NCBI RefSeq assembly: GCF_003337415.1
Contig: NZ_QPJT01000016.1
Coordinates: 1-64,000 of the forward strand
Source: Anaerobacterium chartisolvens
Lineage (GTDB): Bacteria > Bacillota > Clostridia > Acetivibrionales > DSM-27016
DNA length: 64,000 nt
Direction of reading: 5' to 3'
The position numbers and the translations under genes were made by a program. The notes beneath the pieces are model-generated. The model ran no database searches, was not told the DNA's origin, and worked only from the letters and a program-made list of their open reading frames with translations. This document shows, in pieces, positions 44,419 to 53,976 of this stretch; position 1 is the first letter of the stretch, and every line of letters starts with the position of its first letter.

Positions 44419-45249
44419 TCAAGTATGCCTATAGTGCTTTCCTTGCAGCATGAAGGGCGACTCCTTTTCTCTGTATGCCCTATCCGATGTCATCGCGTCA
44501 TATATATCGGCTACAGCTATTATTTTAGCGAATTCATGTATTTTGTCCGCTTTAAGCCCTACAGGGTAGCCTGTGCCGTCCTCTCTCTCGTGATGCATCA
44601 GCACCGCCATGCATATATCCTTGCTGAAGCTTCCGTTACTCTCTAACAGCCTGTAACCGTGTACGGTATGCTTTTTTATCTCCTCATACTCTTCTTCAGT
44701 CAGCTCCGACGGCTTACTCAATATATCAGGCAATATTTTAGTCTTGCCAATATCATGCAAAAGCCCCGCCTGCACAACAGCCTTAAGCTTGTCGGGCGGA
44801 AGTTTCATCCACTTTCCTATGAGCATACATAGCAGGGAAACATTTATACCATGCGTATAGGTATATTCATCCACGCTTCTGATCTGGTTTATGCACCCTA
44901 CCACATCTCTGTTTTCGTTTATTCTGCTGATAATGGAATCAGACATGTTATTAATGGACTTTGTGTTTATGTTATTTCCTATGGATATTTCATGAAGTAT
45001 ATTTTTAATTTCATCAACATTTTCATTGTACTGAATATTAAAGCTTTCAGCATCGTTTGACACTATAATATCCTCGGGCTGCTCCATAACTCTGAAGCTA
45101 TGATGTCCGAGATTGTCCAGCTTTTTTATAATATGGTCGTCAAGTATAGTATTCTCAGCTACTATTACCGCACCATATTCGTTATATATGCTTTCTGCCA
45201 TCTGCATTCCCGGCATACATTCACTTAAACTCACAAATACTTTTTTCAT
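44419..45249 (-). CDS. HD-GYP domain protein, probably truncated
   Basis: A 276-residue protein with an N-terminal DUF3391-like segment (residues 1-80) and an HD-GYP core: the H of THGIN, HDIGK near 168, HxxxH within MHHEREDGTGYP near 220, and VADIYDAMTSDRAYREKESPF near 250-265. HD-GYP proteins hydrolyse cyclic di-GMP. After SPF the sequence (MLQGKHYRHT) is unlike the family and stops early, whereas family members continue with about 40 or more residues. A different frame carries ESTIGILDKLVTNSV, resembling the missing part, so a frameshift near 44450 is possible. Confidence 0.75.
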   Translation of the reverse strand: MKKVFVSLSECMPGMQMAESIYNEYGAVIVAENTILDDHIIKKLDNLGHHSFRVMEQPEDIIVSNDAESFNIQYNENVDEIKNILHEISIGNNINTKSINNMSDSIISRINENRDVVGCINQIRSVDEYTYTHGINVSLLCMLIGKWMKLPPDKLKAVVQAGLLHDIGKTKILPDILSKPSELTEEEYEEIKKHTVHGYRLLESNGSFSKDICMAVLMHHEREDGTGYPVGLKADKIHEFAKIIAVADIYDAMTSDRAYREKESPFMLQGKHYRHT

Positions 45250-45470
45250 CTTTCCACCTGCATATTAAAAGAATGCGTAAATATTTATTATACCAATAAT
45301 TATAACACATTATTTCAAAAAAAGAACATATTATGTAAAAAAATTTTTTTCGTTTCAATACTTGTAAAATTATTCCCATAACCTTGTTTGGTAAACTTTT
45401 TGCATTGCCATGCCTAAAGTATTATGTTAACATGAAGTAAATATTTACTTTGATGAAAGGGGATGGGCCT

Positions 45471-45743
45471 TTGCAGACAAATAAAACTAAGAGCATAGAA
45501 AAAATATTTGATGAGCTTTACAAGCTCAGCCCTCTTACAAAAAAAGTAATCAAGCTTGGCACTCATATATCTCTTTTACTTCTGGTTTTTGGAACGCTGC
45601 TTATTCTTTTCAACCGTTCCGCCTTTACTTATGATGCGTATTTCCAGCTTATTGCAGTGTCAATTATAAAATCCAGCTTAACGATACTTGCAGAGGTAAT
45701 TATAGGGGGCTTGATTATTGATTATCTTTTTAAAAAGAAATAG
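45471..45743 (+). CDS. Small two-pass membrane protein
   Basis: A 90-residue protein with a basic N-terminal tail (SIEKIFDELYKLSPLTKKVI), two hydrophobic segments (about 32-52 and 65-85) and the ending KKK. TTG at 45471 is eight bases after GGGG; an ATG at 45453 has no ribosome binding site. It stands between divergent and convergent minus-strand genes, with a terminator directly after it. I do not recognise the family. Confidence 0.55.
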   Translation: MQTNKTKSIEKIFDELYKLSPLTKKVIKLGTHISLLLLVFGTLLILFNRSAFTYDAYFQLIAVSIIKSSLTILAEVIIGGLIIDYLFKKK

Positions 45744-45776
45744 ACCAATCTATATATAGGTTGGTCTGCTTTTTGT
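45742..45776. terminator. Terminator between the small membrane gene and panD
   Basis: AGACCAATC and GGTTGGTCT form a stem around an AT loop, followed by GCTTTTTGTT on the plus strand. A weaker U tract exists on the minus strand for panD. Confidence 0.75.
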
Positions 45777-46165
45777 TAAAAATCTTTTATTTCCCCGTGC
45801 CTCTCTTTATTATTTATTTCCATAACACTGTTTTTATCACTTACAAAAATAATTTTAGGCTGGAAATCCCTTGCTTCCTTTGAATCGAACATTCCGTATG
45901 AAATAATAATTATTATATCTCCCCGCTGCACCAGTCTGGCCGCCGCTCCGTTTAAGCATATGGTTCCGCTTCCCCTCTCCCCGGGTATTACATAGGTTTC
46001 AAACCTGCTTCCGTTATTATTATTTACAATTTGAACCTTTTCATTCCTTAGAATATCTGAAGCATCCATAAGATCCTCATCTATTGTAATGCTGCCTACA
46101 TAGTTCAAATTTGCCTCTGTAACTGTGGCACGGTGAATCTTGGATTTCATAAGAGTAACAAACAT
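45776..46165 (-). CDS. panD: Aspartate 1-decarboxylase
   Basis: A 129-residue pyruvoyl enzyme that makes beta-alanine from aspartate. The self-cleavage site is Gly24-Ser25 within [14 protein letters not shown], and the catalytic lysine lies in [13 protein letters not shown]. Length is typical. It lies four bases after panC, and the three pan genes form one operon for pantothenate. Confidence 0.96.
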   Translation of the reverse strand: MFVTLMKSKIHRATVTEANLNYVGSITIDEDLMDASDILRNEKVQIVNNNNGSRFETYVIPGERGSGTICLNGAAARLVQRGDIIIIISYGMFDSKEARDFQPKIIFVSDKNSVMEINNKERHGEIKDF

Positions 46166-46169
46166 TAAA

Positions 46170-47015
46170 TCACACCTCCACCATTATGTTATCAATAAGT
46201 CTGGTGCCTCCGAATTTAACCGCGGCAGCTATAAGAACCTGGCCCTCTATCATGGGTATTTCTTCAAGCCCTGTGGCATCCAAAATTGAAATATAATCTA
46301 TATCCGCCAGCCTCTCTGCCGAAATGCTTCGGGTCAGGTATTCAATTATATTATGCTTTGAGCGTTCCCCTTTTTGTATCATGTCCCTCGCATTAAAAAG
46401 AGAGCGGGATAATACCAGTGCCGCCGCTCTTTGCTCGGCATTCAGATAAACATTTCTGGAGCTCATGGCAAGTCCGTCCTCCTCTCTTATAATAGGACAC
46501 GTTATAATTCTCACATTCATATTCAAATCCCTTGTCATTTTTTTTATGACTATGGCCTGCTGGGCATCCTTTTGACCGAAGTAAGCATTGTCGGGCTCCA
46601 CTATATTGAAAAGCTTGGCAACAACGGTAGTAACGCCCCTGAAATGCCCCGGTCTGGACCTGCCGCACAGCTTTTCGGTAACACCTTGAACCTCGACAAA
46701 GGTACCGCAGCCTCCGGGGTACATTTCCTCCGCCGAAGGCGCGAATATTACATCCGCCCCCGCTGCCTGAGCCAGCCCGCAGTCCCTTTCAATATCCCTT
46801 GGATACGTTCCGAAATCCTCATTCGCGCCAAACTGAATGGGATTTACAAATATGCTGACAACGCTAAAATCATTGCTCTGTGAGCATTTTTCTATTAGTG
46901 AAGCATGCCCTTGATGCAAATATCCCATAGTAGGCACCAGACCTATTGTCTTGCCCATGCTTTTCTGCTCTTTTATTAACGCCTTAACATCCTCAATTTT
47001 TTCAATTACTCTCAT
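46170..47015 (-). CDS. panC: Pantothenate synthetase
   Basis: A 281-residue ATP-dependent ligase that joins pantoate and beta-alanine. The HxGH motif is in [15 protein letters not shown] near residue 30, and the KMSKS-like region reads [14 protein letters not shown] near 180. The pantoate-binding part is [11 protein letters not shown]-like ([16 protein letters not shown] near 120). Its start overlaps the panB stop by four bases. Confidence 0.97.
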   Translation of the reverse strand: MRVIEKIEDVKALIKEQKSMGKTIGLVPTMGYLHQGHASLIEKCSQSNDFSVVSIFVNPIQFGANEDFGTYPRDIERDCGLAQAAGADVIFAPSAEEMYPGGCGTFVEVQGVTEKLCGRSRPGHFRGVTTVVAKLFNIVEPDNAYFGQKDAQQAIVIKKMTRDLNMNVRIITCPIIREEDGLAMSSRNVYLNAEQRAAALVLSRSLFNARDMIQKGERSKHNIIEYLTRSISAERLADIDYISILDATGLEEIPMIEGQVLIAAAVKFGGTRLIDNIMVEV

Positions 47016-47857
47016 CTGTATTTCTCCTTTAGCTGCACAAGTATTTCATCCTCAACGGTAAAGGAATTGCTTTCATTCGGAAAAAGCTCTTCCTTTACTT
47101 CTTTAATATACATTTCTGCCGCCCGGGTTATGTCGCCTTCCATATCAAGGTATTTTTTTGCATGTCTGGGGCTAAAGTCCTTAAACATTCCCAGTATATC
47201 ATGGGCTACAAGCACCTGCCCGTCACAGCCCGCCCCTGAGCCTATACCTATTGAAGGTATCTCAAGCCTTCCGCTGATGAACTCCGCAAGCTTATACGGC
47301 ACGCATTCCAGTACAATGGCAAATGCTCCCGCTTTCTGCAACGCCAAAGCGTCGTTAAATATTTTTTCGGCCGTCTCTATGGTTCTGCCCTGAGCCTTAT
47401 GTCCTCCAAACACATTGATGGACTGCGGTGTATACCCCAGATGCCCCATAACAGGTATTCCCGCCGCTATAATAGCCTTTACGGTTTCCACTACTTCCTC
47501 TCCGCCTTCAAGCTTAATGGCTTTGCATCCGCCTTCACTCATAAGCCTTCCGGCATTTCTTACGCTTTCATGCCTTCCGGTGTGGTAGGACAAGAATGGC
47601 ATGTCTCCCACCACCAGAGCTCTTTTTACGCCTCTGGACACTGCTTTTATATGATGCAGCATATCCTCCATTGTCACCCTTACGGTGTCTTCATATCCCA
47701 GCACAACCATTCCCAGCGAGTCTCCCACAAGTATGGAATCAACTCCCGCCTGATCCAAAATTCTTGCTGTGGGATAGTCATACGCCGTAAGCATGGAGAT
47801 TTTGTTTTTATTCTCCTTCGCTTTTTTGAATTCGTTAATTGTAAACCTTTTCTGCAT
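47012..47857 (-). CDS. panB: 3-methyl-2-oxobutanoate hydroxymethyltransferase
   Basis: A 281-residue TIM-barrel enzyme that makes ketopantoate with methylene-tetrahydrofolate. Motifs: SMLTAYDYPTARILDQAGVD near residue 20, ILVGDSLGMVVLGYEDTVRV near 45, and GHLGYTPQSINVFGGHKAQG near 140. The start at 47857 has GGGAGG at nine bases; a longer frame to 47875 lacks one. First gene of panBCD. Confidence 0.97.
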   Translation of the reverse strand: MQKRFTINEFKKAKENKNKISMLTAYDYPTARILDQAGVDSILVGDSLGMVVLGYEDTVRVTMEDMLHHIKAVSRGVKRALVVGDMPFLSYHTGRHESVRNAGRLMSEGGCKAIKLEGGEEVVETVKAIIAAGIPVMGHLGYTPQSINVFGGHKAQGRTIETAEKIFNDALALQKAGAFAIVLECVPYKLAEFISGRLEIPSIGIGSGAGCDGQVLVAHDILGMFKDFSPRHAKKYLDMEGDITRAAEMYIKEVKEELFPNESNSFTVEDEILVQLKEKYR

Positions 47858-47933
47858 TGTAATCCTGCCTCCCAAAAGTAAAATGTATTGAGATCGATGC
47901 TTATTCGTTCCATTTTATTGCCGCTATAACTAA

Positions 47934-47965
47934 AACTGGCCCATCCCATGACAGGATCGGCCAGC
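47934..47965 (-). terminator. Hairpin with U tract upstream of panB
   Basis: CTGGCCGATCC pairs with GGGATGGGCCAG (small mismatch) and is followed by TTTTAGTTAT on the minus strand, 75 bases before panB. It could end read-through from the secDF side or act in a pan leader. Confidence 0.55.
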
Positions 47966-48182
47966 AAATATGCAATATAAAGTAATTGCTCACTAAAAAC
48001 AGGCTTCCCGTCTCTGTCCTTAAAGGATCAAAGCAGCTTTTATTAAGATTAAGCAGTTATTTCCTAAACCGTACGGCTCAATTTATAGTCATGATGCCGT
48101 CGTCTTATAATATATTACCACACCGGCAGCCCACAAATCAACACTTTGCAGCAACGGCCGCTGTATAATATTTTACTCAAAT

Positions 48183-48232
48183 TCCCCTTTTCCCCCTCTT
48201 TTGAAAAGAGAGGGGGGCAGGGGGGTGAGTAG
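48183..48232. repeat. G/C-run inverted repeat between panB and secF
   Basis: CCCCCTCTTTT and AAAAGAGAGGGGG form a strong hairpin within about 430 bases that otherwise show no gene (47858-48304). It resembles the ends of small dispersed clostridial repeats, including the CTTCCCCTC ends seen near 36.9 kb, but is not the same sequence. Confidence 0.45.
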
Positions 48233-48260
48233 ATTCTTAATGTTTATGCTGTAAAACATA

Positions 48261-48290
48261 ACGGACAGCCCGTTTTAAAGAGCTGTCCAT
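48261..48290 (-). terminator. Possible terminator of secDF
   Basis: GGACAGC and GCTGTCC form a stem just after the secF stop, followed on the minus strand by GTTATGTTTT. The U tract is imperfect. Confidence 0.5.
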
Positions 48291-48304
48291 CGGTATCGCT
48301 TTAA

Positions 48305-49261
48305 TTAATTTGACTTTGCAGCTTTAGCGGCAACCCTTCTTTTAAGACGCGCTTCCTGCCACACAGCCCATAACGGGCTCGCTATAAAGATAGTGGAATA
48401 GGTTCCGCTTAAAAGTCCTATCATAAGAGGGAAGCTAAAATCCTTTATTGAATCAATGTTATTCACGAATGCAAATACGTATAATGTAATTACACAAATC
48501 ATAACCGTCACAGTTGTATTTATTGTTCTGGAAATGGTCTGTATGACACTTGTATTTACAAGCTGTGAGTATGGCATATTTCTCATTGCTTTTGTGTTTT
48601 CCCTTATCCTGTCATATACAACTATCGTATCATTAATTGAAAATCCAAGTATAGTCAATACCGCCGCCAAAAATGATTCATTTAAGGGAAGTCCGAAAAC
48701 AACGTAAACGGAAAACATAATAAATGCGTCATGAATCAAAGCCAGATTGGCAAATATGGCTGCGGACAGACCCGACATAACGCTGAATCTCCACCACACA
48801 TACAATACAATAAGAACAGAGGCAATAATGGCAGCCAATATCCCCTTCTGAAGCATTTCCTTTCCCATAAAGGGTTCTACGCTCTGAATCTGCATTTGTG
48901 CATCCTCTGATACGTTGAAATCCTTTTTAAGAAGCTCAACCACCTGATTTATCTCTTCTCCTGTCAGCGTGCTGTCCTTTGCAACCCTCAACTGAAGGAG
49001 ATTAATCTTACTGCTTGAATCTTCAGCGTTGTATGTCTGCATTTTCTGTGCGGTGACACTCTTTCCTATAGCTTTGCTTATAGCAGCCTGAATATCCTCA
49101 GTGTTATAGCTGTCGTCACTCATAAAAATCTGCATAAGAGTGCCGCCTTGAAATTGTATGTCAAGCTTTACTCCTTTTACCATCAGCCCTATAATCCCGC
49201 TCAAAACGAGTATTATGGACAAAACGAAAAAATAACGCCTTTTACTAAACAAATCTACCAT
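48305..49261 (-). CDS. secF: Protein translocase subunit SecF
   Basis: A 318-residue membrane protein with six membrane segments and one large extracytoplasmic loop after the first (residues 30-125). The RND motif GFSINDTIVVYDRIREN lies near residue 210. SecF works with SecD in proton-driven completion of protein export. It follows secD by 11 bases. Confidence 0.96.
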   Translation of the reverse strand: MVDLFSKRRYFFVLSIILVLSGIIGLMVKGVKLDIQFQGGTLMQIFMSDDSYNTEDIQAAISKAIGKSVTAQKMQTYNAEDSSSKINLLQLRVAKDSTLTGEEINQVVELLKKDFNVSEDAQMQIQSVEPFMGKEMLQKGILAAIIASVLIVLYVWWRFSVMSGLSAAIFANLALIHDAFIMFSVYVVFGLPLNESFLAAVLTILGFSINDTIVVYDRIRENTKAMRNMPYSQLVNTSVIQTISRTINTTVTVMICVITLYVFAFVNNIDSIKDFSFPLMIGLLSGTYSTIFIASPLWAVWQEARLKRRVAAKAAKSN

Positions 49262-49272
49262 ATAAGCACCTC

Positions 49273-50559
49273 CTATGAACCATAAAGCCAGCGGTGTTTT
49301 GCAATATTAATATCCGCAGCGGCTCTCAGCATTATTCTTGAAGCAGTTACTGCCGTAAAGAAGCTTAATAACACTCCCAAAAACAGGGTGACGGCAAAGC
49401 CCTTGATTGCTCCGGTTCCAAGGAAGTAAAGAACTACCGCCGATATAATCGTTGTAACGTTGGAATCCAAGATAGCCGAAAAGGCTCTTTTAAAGCCTGA
49501 ATCAACAGAAGCTCCAAGTGTTTTTCCGCTTCTTAGCTCCTCCTTGATTCTTTCAAATATAATTACGTTTGCATCCACTCCCATACCTATTGAGAGAATA
49601 ATACCCGCAATACCGGGGAGAGTCAGAGATATTTTGAACAGCGAAAGAACTACCATCTGAATTACAACAAGGCCGAAAAGCGCAATACATGCTATTACTC
49701 CCGGAAGCCTATAATACAGTATCATAAACAGGGCTACAAGTATAAACGCCAATATACCCGCCATTATTGTAACCTTTAAGGCACCCTCGCCAAGCGTGGG
49801 GGTTATGGAATTCAAATCCCTTGCGACCAGCTTAAAGGGCAGAGAACCTGATCTTATTGTGGCTGCCAGCTCTCCCGCTTCCTTGGCATCTCTCTGTCCG
49901 TTTATCGTGGCTTCTCCGTCGGGAATCTGTGACTGTACCGTAGGAGCAACTATAAGGGTGTCATCCATAAATATTGCAATTCTCTTTCCAATCAGCCTGC
50001 CTGTGGCCTCTGAAAACTTCGTCTTACCCTCTCCATTGAGCTTGAGGGTAACAACCACCTCTCCCGTCTGAGGATCCGTGGCAATACCTGCATCACTTAC
50101 ATGCTTTCCCTCTATTACAATTTTATTAGTGGGCTTGTAAAGCTTGTTTTCATCTACTAAGTTTTCGTCAACCTCCTGAAATGTAAGCAGAGCTGTTTTC
50201 CCTATTTCATCTACCGCCTTTTGAGGGTTAAAATCCTTCTCTCCGGGCTTGTATGGAATTTCTACAACTATTCGTCCGTTTTCATTCTCCGTAGTGATGT
50301 TTCTGTCATAAATACCCTGAGAATCCAGCCTTCTCTCTATAACCGCCCTTGCAGAAGCAAGCTCCTCGGCGGTAGGCCTTTGTCCCTCAGGCAGGTCGGG
50401 ATACAGCGTGGTGGATATTCCACCCTTTATGTCTATTCCAAACCTCATGTTTCTAACGTCATTAATTCCCAAGGCAGGTATACCATAGCCTGCCACGCAA
50501 GCCAATATACCAATTACGACAATTACCGCCAGGAATTTAATCCCGTTGCTACGTCTCAT
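49273..50559 (-). CDS. secD: Protein translocase subunit SecD
   Basis: A 428-residue partner of SecF with a first membrane segment (LAVIVVIGILACVAGYG), P1 head domain (FGIDIKGGISTTLYPDLPEG opening, residues 40-240) and five further membrane segments that contain the DANVIIFERIKEEL motif near residue 355. ATG at 50559 follows GGGGGAA at normal spacing; the frame upstream to 50634 is not supported. Confidence 0.96.
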   Translation of the reverse strand: MRRSNGIKFLAVIVVIGILACVAGYGIPALGINDVRNMRFGIDIKGGISTTLYPDLPEGQRPTAEELASARAVIERRLDSQGIYDRNITTENENGRIVVEIPYKPGEKDFNPQKAVDEIGKTALLTFQEVDENLVDENKLYKPTNKIVIEGKHVSDAGIATDPQTGEVVVTLKLNGEGKTKFSEATGRLIGKRIAIFMDDTLIVAPTVQSQIPDGEATINGQRDAKEAGELAATIRSGSLPFKLVARDLNSITPTLGEGALKVTIMAGILAFILVALFMILYYRLPGVIACIALFGLVVIQMVVLSLFKISLTLPGIAGIILSIGMGVDANVIIFERIKEELRSGKTLGASVDSGFKRAFSAILDSNVTTIISAVVLYFLGTGAIKGFAVTLFLGVLLSFFTAVTASRIMLRAAADINIAKHRWLYGS

Positions 50560-50656
50560 CTGTAAAATTCCCCCTTTTTTTTGTTGTCCGCATGACGATA
50601 TTATATAACTATAGCAACTGCCAGTCAATAGCAAAACGCTGTTATTTTAAGAGCTT

Positions 50657-51322
50657 TTACAGCAGCCTGTTGCCGTTGATTATGAGCTGAAAGCTGAGAC
50701 CCAGAAAATCTGCCGCCCTTCGGTTCATTGTCATTCTGACAAGAAATATTTCAAAGTAATCCATAACCGGGCATATTTTTGTGTCTATTTTTAATTCCAG
50801 AACGGCGGTTGAATCCTCCCTGCTTACTGATATTCTGGAATCCTCTACGGCATAGTTTACCCTGTCATGTATGTCAAAGGTCGCAAAATCCTGGTTCCTT
50901 ACCCTGCTCCTGTGTACATCCGATTTATCGGCAAGAATTAAGGCTGCCGAAATTTCGCTTACCGCTGTTCCCGAATCTTCATCATGGTTCCCTATAGCCA
51001 TCATTATTTCAGCAGCCTCCGCGTACTGCATACCCATTTTTACGAGAAGGTTATAGGCTGTAATAGCTCCGGTATGAGCGTGATCCACACGGTTTACTGC
51101 ATTTCCTATGTCATGGAGGTAGCCTGCTATCCTTGCAAGCTCAACCTGCCTTTGGGAGTATCCGAGGCTTTTCATTATCCTTCCCGCATTGTCGGAAACC
51201 ATTGTTACATGTCTGAAGGAATGCTCAGTGTACCCCCTCTGCGCAAGCTGCCTTTCGGATATTTCCAAGAAAGCCTTTACTTCCTCATTTTCCTTTACTT
51301 CCTTTAATGTAACAATACCCAT
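50657..51322 (-). CDS. HD-domain phosphohydrolase
   Basis: A 221-residue protein with a clear HD domain: H at HSFRH near 35, HD in GYLHDIGNA near 70, and the trailing HAHTG near 83, plus an aspartate in LILADKSDVHRS near 130. These bind a di-metal centre for phosphate ester hydrolysis. The substrate (nucleotide or RNA) is unknown. The C-terminal half is a less conserved alpha/beta domain. In clostridia this gene is regularly found between secD and the SCIFF maturase, as here. Confidence 0.88.
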   Translation of the reverse strand: MGIVTLKEVKENEEVKAFLEISERQLAQRGYTEHSFRHVTMVSDNAGRIMKSLGYSQRQVELARIAGYLHDIGNAVNRVDHAHTGAITAYNLLVKMGMQYAEAAEIMMAIGNHDEDSGTAVSEISAALILADKSDVHRSRVRNQDFATFDIHDRVNYAVEDSRISVSREDSTAVLELKIDTKICPVMDYFEIFLVRMTMNRRAADFLGLSFQLIINGNRLL

Positions 51323-51386
51323 ATCAATACCTCATAATAATTATAATTCTCATAAAATAAATTTTTTATGTCTTTAAAGTTATATT

Positions 51387-51588
51387 TATATAGGATGCGA
51401 TAAAGATTTTACAAGCATGGAGGATATAATTGCTTACAGAAATTTTTAACTCCAACGAAAAGATGCCTTGAGGGGAAATGTCTCCCGGGTCTGTCATCAG
51501 GCACTTTTCTTAGATGTATTCCTTACGGGTCAAAAAAATTTCTTCCATCAAATTATATCCTCCATGTAAAATCTTTATCGCTATATAT
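51387..51588. mobile_element. MITE-like element, copy 2
   Basis: About 202 bases with terminal inverted repeats TATATAGGATGCGATAAAGA (left) and TCTTTATCGCTATATA (right). It shares the central block (from GGGGAAATGTCTCCCGGGTC to CCTCCATGTAAAATC) with copy 1 at 40669-40889, with few changes, and lacks the AGACTCT palindrome. It lies between the HD gene and the end of the SCIFF maturase gene. Confidence 0.75.
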
Positions 51589-51599
51589 TTGGAAATAAT

Positions 51600-52943
51600 T
51601 TAATCCTGTGACTTTATCCATAGCGCACATTCTATTCTCTTTTTCTCAAGCTCGCAGCCCACACTGTAGGGAATGTCTATATCCCCGTTAAATTGATAGG
51701 CATTGGCGGCACATCCTCCGCTGCAGTAAAACTTCGCCCAGCATGAAGAGCATTCCTTTTTAGAGTATATGTTCGAATTTTTAAACACGCTTAATATGCT
51801 GTTGTTAAGCTGTTCATCAAGCACATTGCCCATTCTGAAATCCTCCATGCCGACAAATTGGTGGCATGGGTATATGTCCCCGTCAGGAGTAACCGCAAGG
51901 TATTCATGTCCCGAACCGCATCCCCTCAGCCTTTTCACAATGCACGGGCCCTGGCTTAAGTCAATCATGAAATGAAAGAAGTTAAAGCCCTCTCCGCGCC
52001 TTTGCCTGCTTACATATTCATACGCCAGCTTTTCATACTCTTCAAACAGAACAGGCAAATCCTGCTCTCTTAAGTCATATCCCGAGCCCTTTGCCGCCAC
52101 AACCGGCTCTACCGAAATCTGCTTAAAACCCTCGTTTGCAAGATGGAGCACATCCTTGGAAAAATCAAGGTTATGCCTCGTAAATGTACCTCTTACATAG
52201 TATTTATCCTGATTTCTTGATTCAGCCATGTCCTTTATTTTAGGAAGAATGTGCCTGTATGTGCCCGAGCCGTCCACCTTAAAGCGCATACGGTCGTTTG
52301 TGCCCTCTCTTCCATCAATGCTTAAAACAACATTAGACATGTTTTCATTAATATATCGTTTAAATTCTTCATTTAGCAGCACGGCATTTGTCGTAATGGT
52401 AAACCTGAAATTTTTATTGTGCTCGCGCTCCTTGCTTCTGGCGTATTCCACAACAGTCCTGACGGTTTCAAAGTTCATCAGCGGCTCCCCGCCAAAAAAA
52501 TCTATTTCAAGATTCCTCCTGCTTCCGGACTTTTGTATGAGCAGGTCTATTGCCCTTATGCCGATCTCGGGAGGCATAACCATTCTGCTTCCGCCGAAAT
52601 CCCCTGTGGATGCAAAGCAATACCTGCACCTTAGGTTGCAGTCGTGAGATACATGAAGGCACAGAGCCTTTACAACAGGCTCCTTGTCCAATAACGGCAT
52701 AACCTGACGGTATTCATCCTTTGAATAAAGCTGTCCTCTTTCAATAAGGCCGTCAATTTCCAAAAGCGCCTCTTGTGTCTGTTCGGGCTTATACCTCCCC
52801 GACAGCCGGTCTATGGTATTCTTCTTATCCCCGTCCTCATAATACTGCAGCGCGTCATAGGCTACATCGTCAAAAATGTGTACAGCTCCGCTGTTTACAT
52901 CTACTACTATGTTTGTTCCATGCATTTTAAATCTGTGAATCAT
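51600..52943 (-). CDS. SCIFF radical SAM maturase
   Basis: A 447-residue radical SAM/SPASM enzyme that installs thioether crosslinks in the six-cysteine SCIFF peptide. The [4Fe-4S] cluster motif is CNLRCRYC near residue 105. The N-terminal part has a RiPP recognition-like wing, and the C-terminal SPASM region has cysteines in CGSGHEYL, YPCHQF, CSSCWAKFYCSGGC. ATG at 52943 has GGAGGTCA nine bases upstream. The substrate gene is 180 bases upstream on the same strand. Confidence 0.95.
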   Translation of the reverse strand: MIHRFKMHGTNIVVDVNSGAVHIFDDVAYDALQYYEDGDKKNTIDRLSGRYKPEQTQEALLEIDGLIERGQLYSKDEYRQVMPLLDKEPVVKALCLHVSHDCNLRCRYCFASTGDFGGSRMVMPPEIGIRAIDLLIQKSGSRRNLEIDFFGGEPLMNFETVRTVVEYARSKEREHNKNFRFTITTNAVLLNEEFKRYINENMSNVVLSIDGREGTNDRMRFKVDGSGTYRHILPKIKDMAESRNQDKYYVRGTFTRHNLDFSKDVLHLANEGFKQISVEPVVAAKGSGYDLREQDLPVLFEEYEKLAYEYVSRQRRGEGFNFFHFMIDLSQGPCIVKRLRGCGSGHEYLAVTPDGDIYPCHQFVGMEDFRMGNVLDEQLNNSILSVFKNSNIYSKKECSSCWAKFYCSGGCAANAYQFNGDIDIPYSVGCELEKKRIECALWIKSQD

Positions 52944-53045
52944 TTTATGCTGTGACCTCCAAAAAAATATTCCTTCCCTGAAAAAAGCAATATGCATACT
53001 GCTTTAAAGGAGGATGAGTAGCCTTCATAGCATTGCCCCTATAGC

Positions 53046-53097
53046 AAAAAAATGAAAAGTGAATAAACGCTTCACCTTCCACTTTTTGAATTCCGCT
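53046..53097 (-). terminator. Hairpin between SCIFF peptide and maturase genes
   Basis: AAAAGTG and CACTTTT bracket a stem-loop of about 45 bases, followed on the minus strand by CATTTTTTTG. It would let the peptide be made in excess over its enzyme. Confidence 0.6.
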
Positions 53098-53125
53098 TAT
53101 GTACGTTTCTTCAATTAATAATTTA

Positions 53126-53266
53126 TTATTTCTTTTCGCAGCTTTGGTTTGCTACGGTGCAAGATGTTTTGCAGGCGGATTGGCAGGATGTCTGGCACTC
53201 CCCGCAGCCCCCATGGCTCATGCTTTCCTTTAATGTAGAACCGCTTATTGTTTTGATATGCTTCAT
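53126..53266 (-). CDS. SCIFF ranthipeptide precursor (six cysteines in forty-five residues)
   Basis: A 46-residue peptide beginning MKHIKTISGSTLKESMSHGG, followed by six cysteines spaced in the SCIFF pattern (C-x2-C-x3-C-x3-C-x3-C-x6-C) with Thr/Ser partners. GGGGGAAG precedes the ATG. In this family the maturase forms Cys-to-Thr thioethers at the gamma carbon. The leader upstream contains two copies of TGCCATTAGC. The final role of SCIFF peptides is not known; quorum-type signalling has been suggested. Confidence 0.95.
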   Translation of the reverse strand: MKHIKTISGSTLKESMSHGGCGECQTSCQSACKTSCTVANQSCEKK

Positions 53267-53412
53267 TGCTCTTCCCCCTATAAATTTTTAACGTAATACC
53301 TTTTAGTACAAAACGCTAATGGCACAAAGTGCTAATGGCACACGGCGCCAAAACACAACATTCACTAATATGGCATAAAAATTATAGCATATCGGGAGAT
53401 TATTGAAAAGTA

Positions 53413-53856
53413 TTATTTTCTTGTTCTTTTATGTCTCGCGCCACTGTTCCTTTTAAGGTTTATACAGATAATTCCCCCTATTGAGCTTGTCAAAACACAT
53501 ATTATCGTCATATAAATTACATTTCTGTCTATTTTAAAGCTGCCAAAGGCTGCGCTGCCTGCCAGATAGAGCACCAATACATAAATAAGCCCTACCGCGC
53601 TTCCGTTCAGCCACCCGCGGCTTGATACATTCCTTGTGGCTATGAACCCTGCCGTAAACACGCTTATCATGGTGCCTATTATGACGGCGGAGGAAATATA
53701 TTTTTCAGGGAAATCGGTATGTGAAAGAATGAAAGAAAATATTAGAAATACCGGTATGGTGACAGCATAGGAAATAATAATGCCCTTTCCTATTGAGGCA
53801 AAGCATATATGCTTCTTTACGGCATCGGGAATCCCCTGATTTGATTGCTTTTCCAT
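53413..53856 (-). CDS. TIGR04086 family membrane protein
   Basis: A 147-residue protein with four hydrophobic segments, loop motifs SSRGWLNGSAVGLIYVLVLY near residue 80 and GGIICINLKRNSGARHKRTRK at the C-terminus. TIGR04086 proteins are known mainly by their constant position between yajC and the SCIFF gene in clostridia. The conservation suggests a link to Sec export or to SCIFF handling, which is inference. Confidence 0.85.
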   Translation of the reverse strand: MEKQSNQGIPDAVKKHICFASIGKGIIISYAVTIPVFLIFSFILSHTDFPEKYISSAVIIGTMISVFTAGFIATRNVSSRGWLNGSAVGLIYVLVLYLAGSAAFGSFKIDRNVIYMTIICVLTSSIGGIICINLKRNSGARHKRTRK

Positions 53857-53976
53857 GTTAAAATACCCCCAATACGCTTATCCCAGAGACTTCCTTTCAT
53901 ATACGAAGGACTTCTCTGATACAGTATATTGAGGGCAGCTTAAGGTTAGAACTAAAAAGTTGTCAAATACCCGGCC

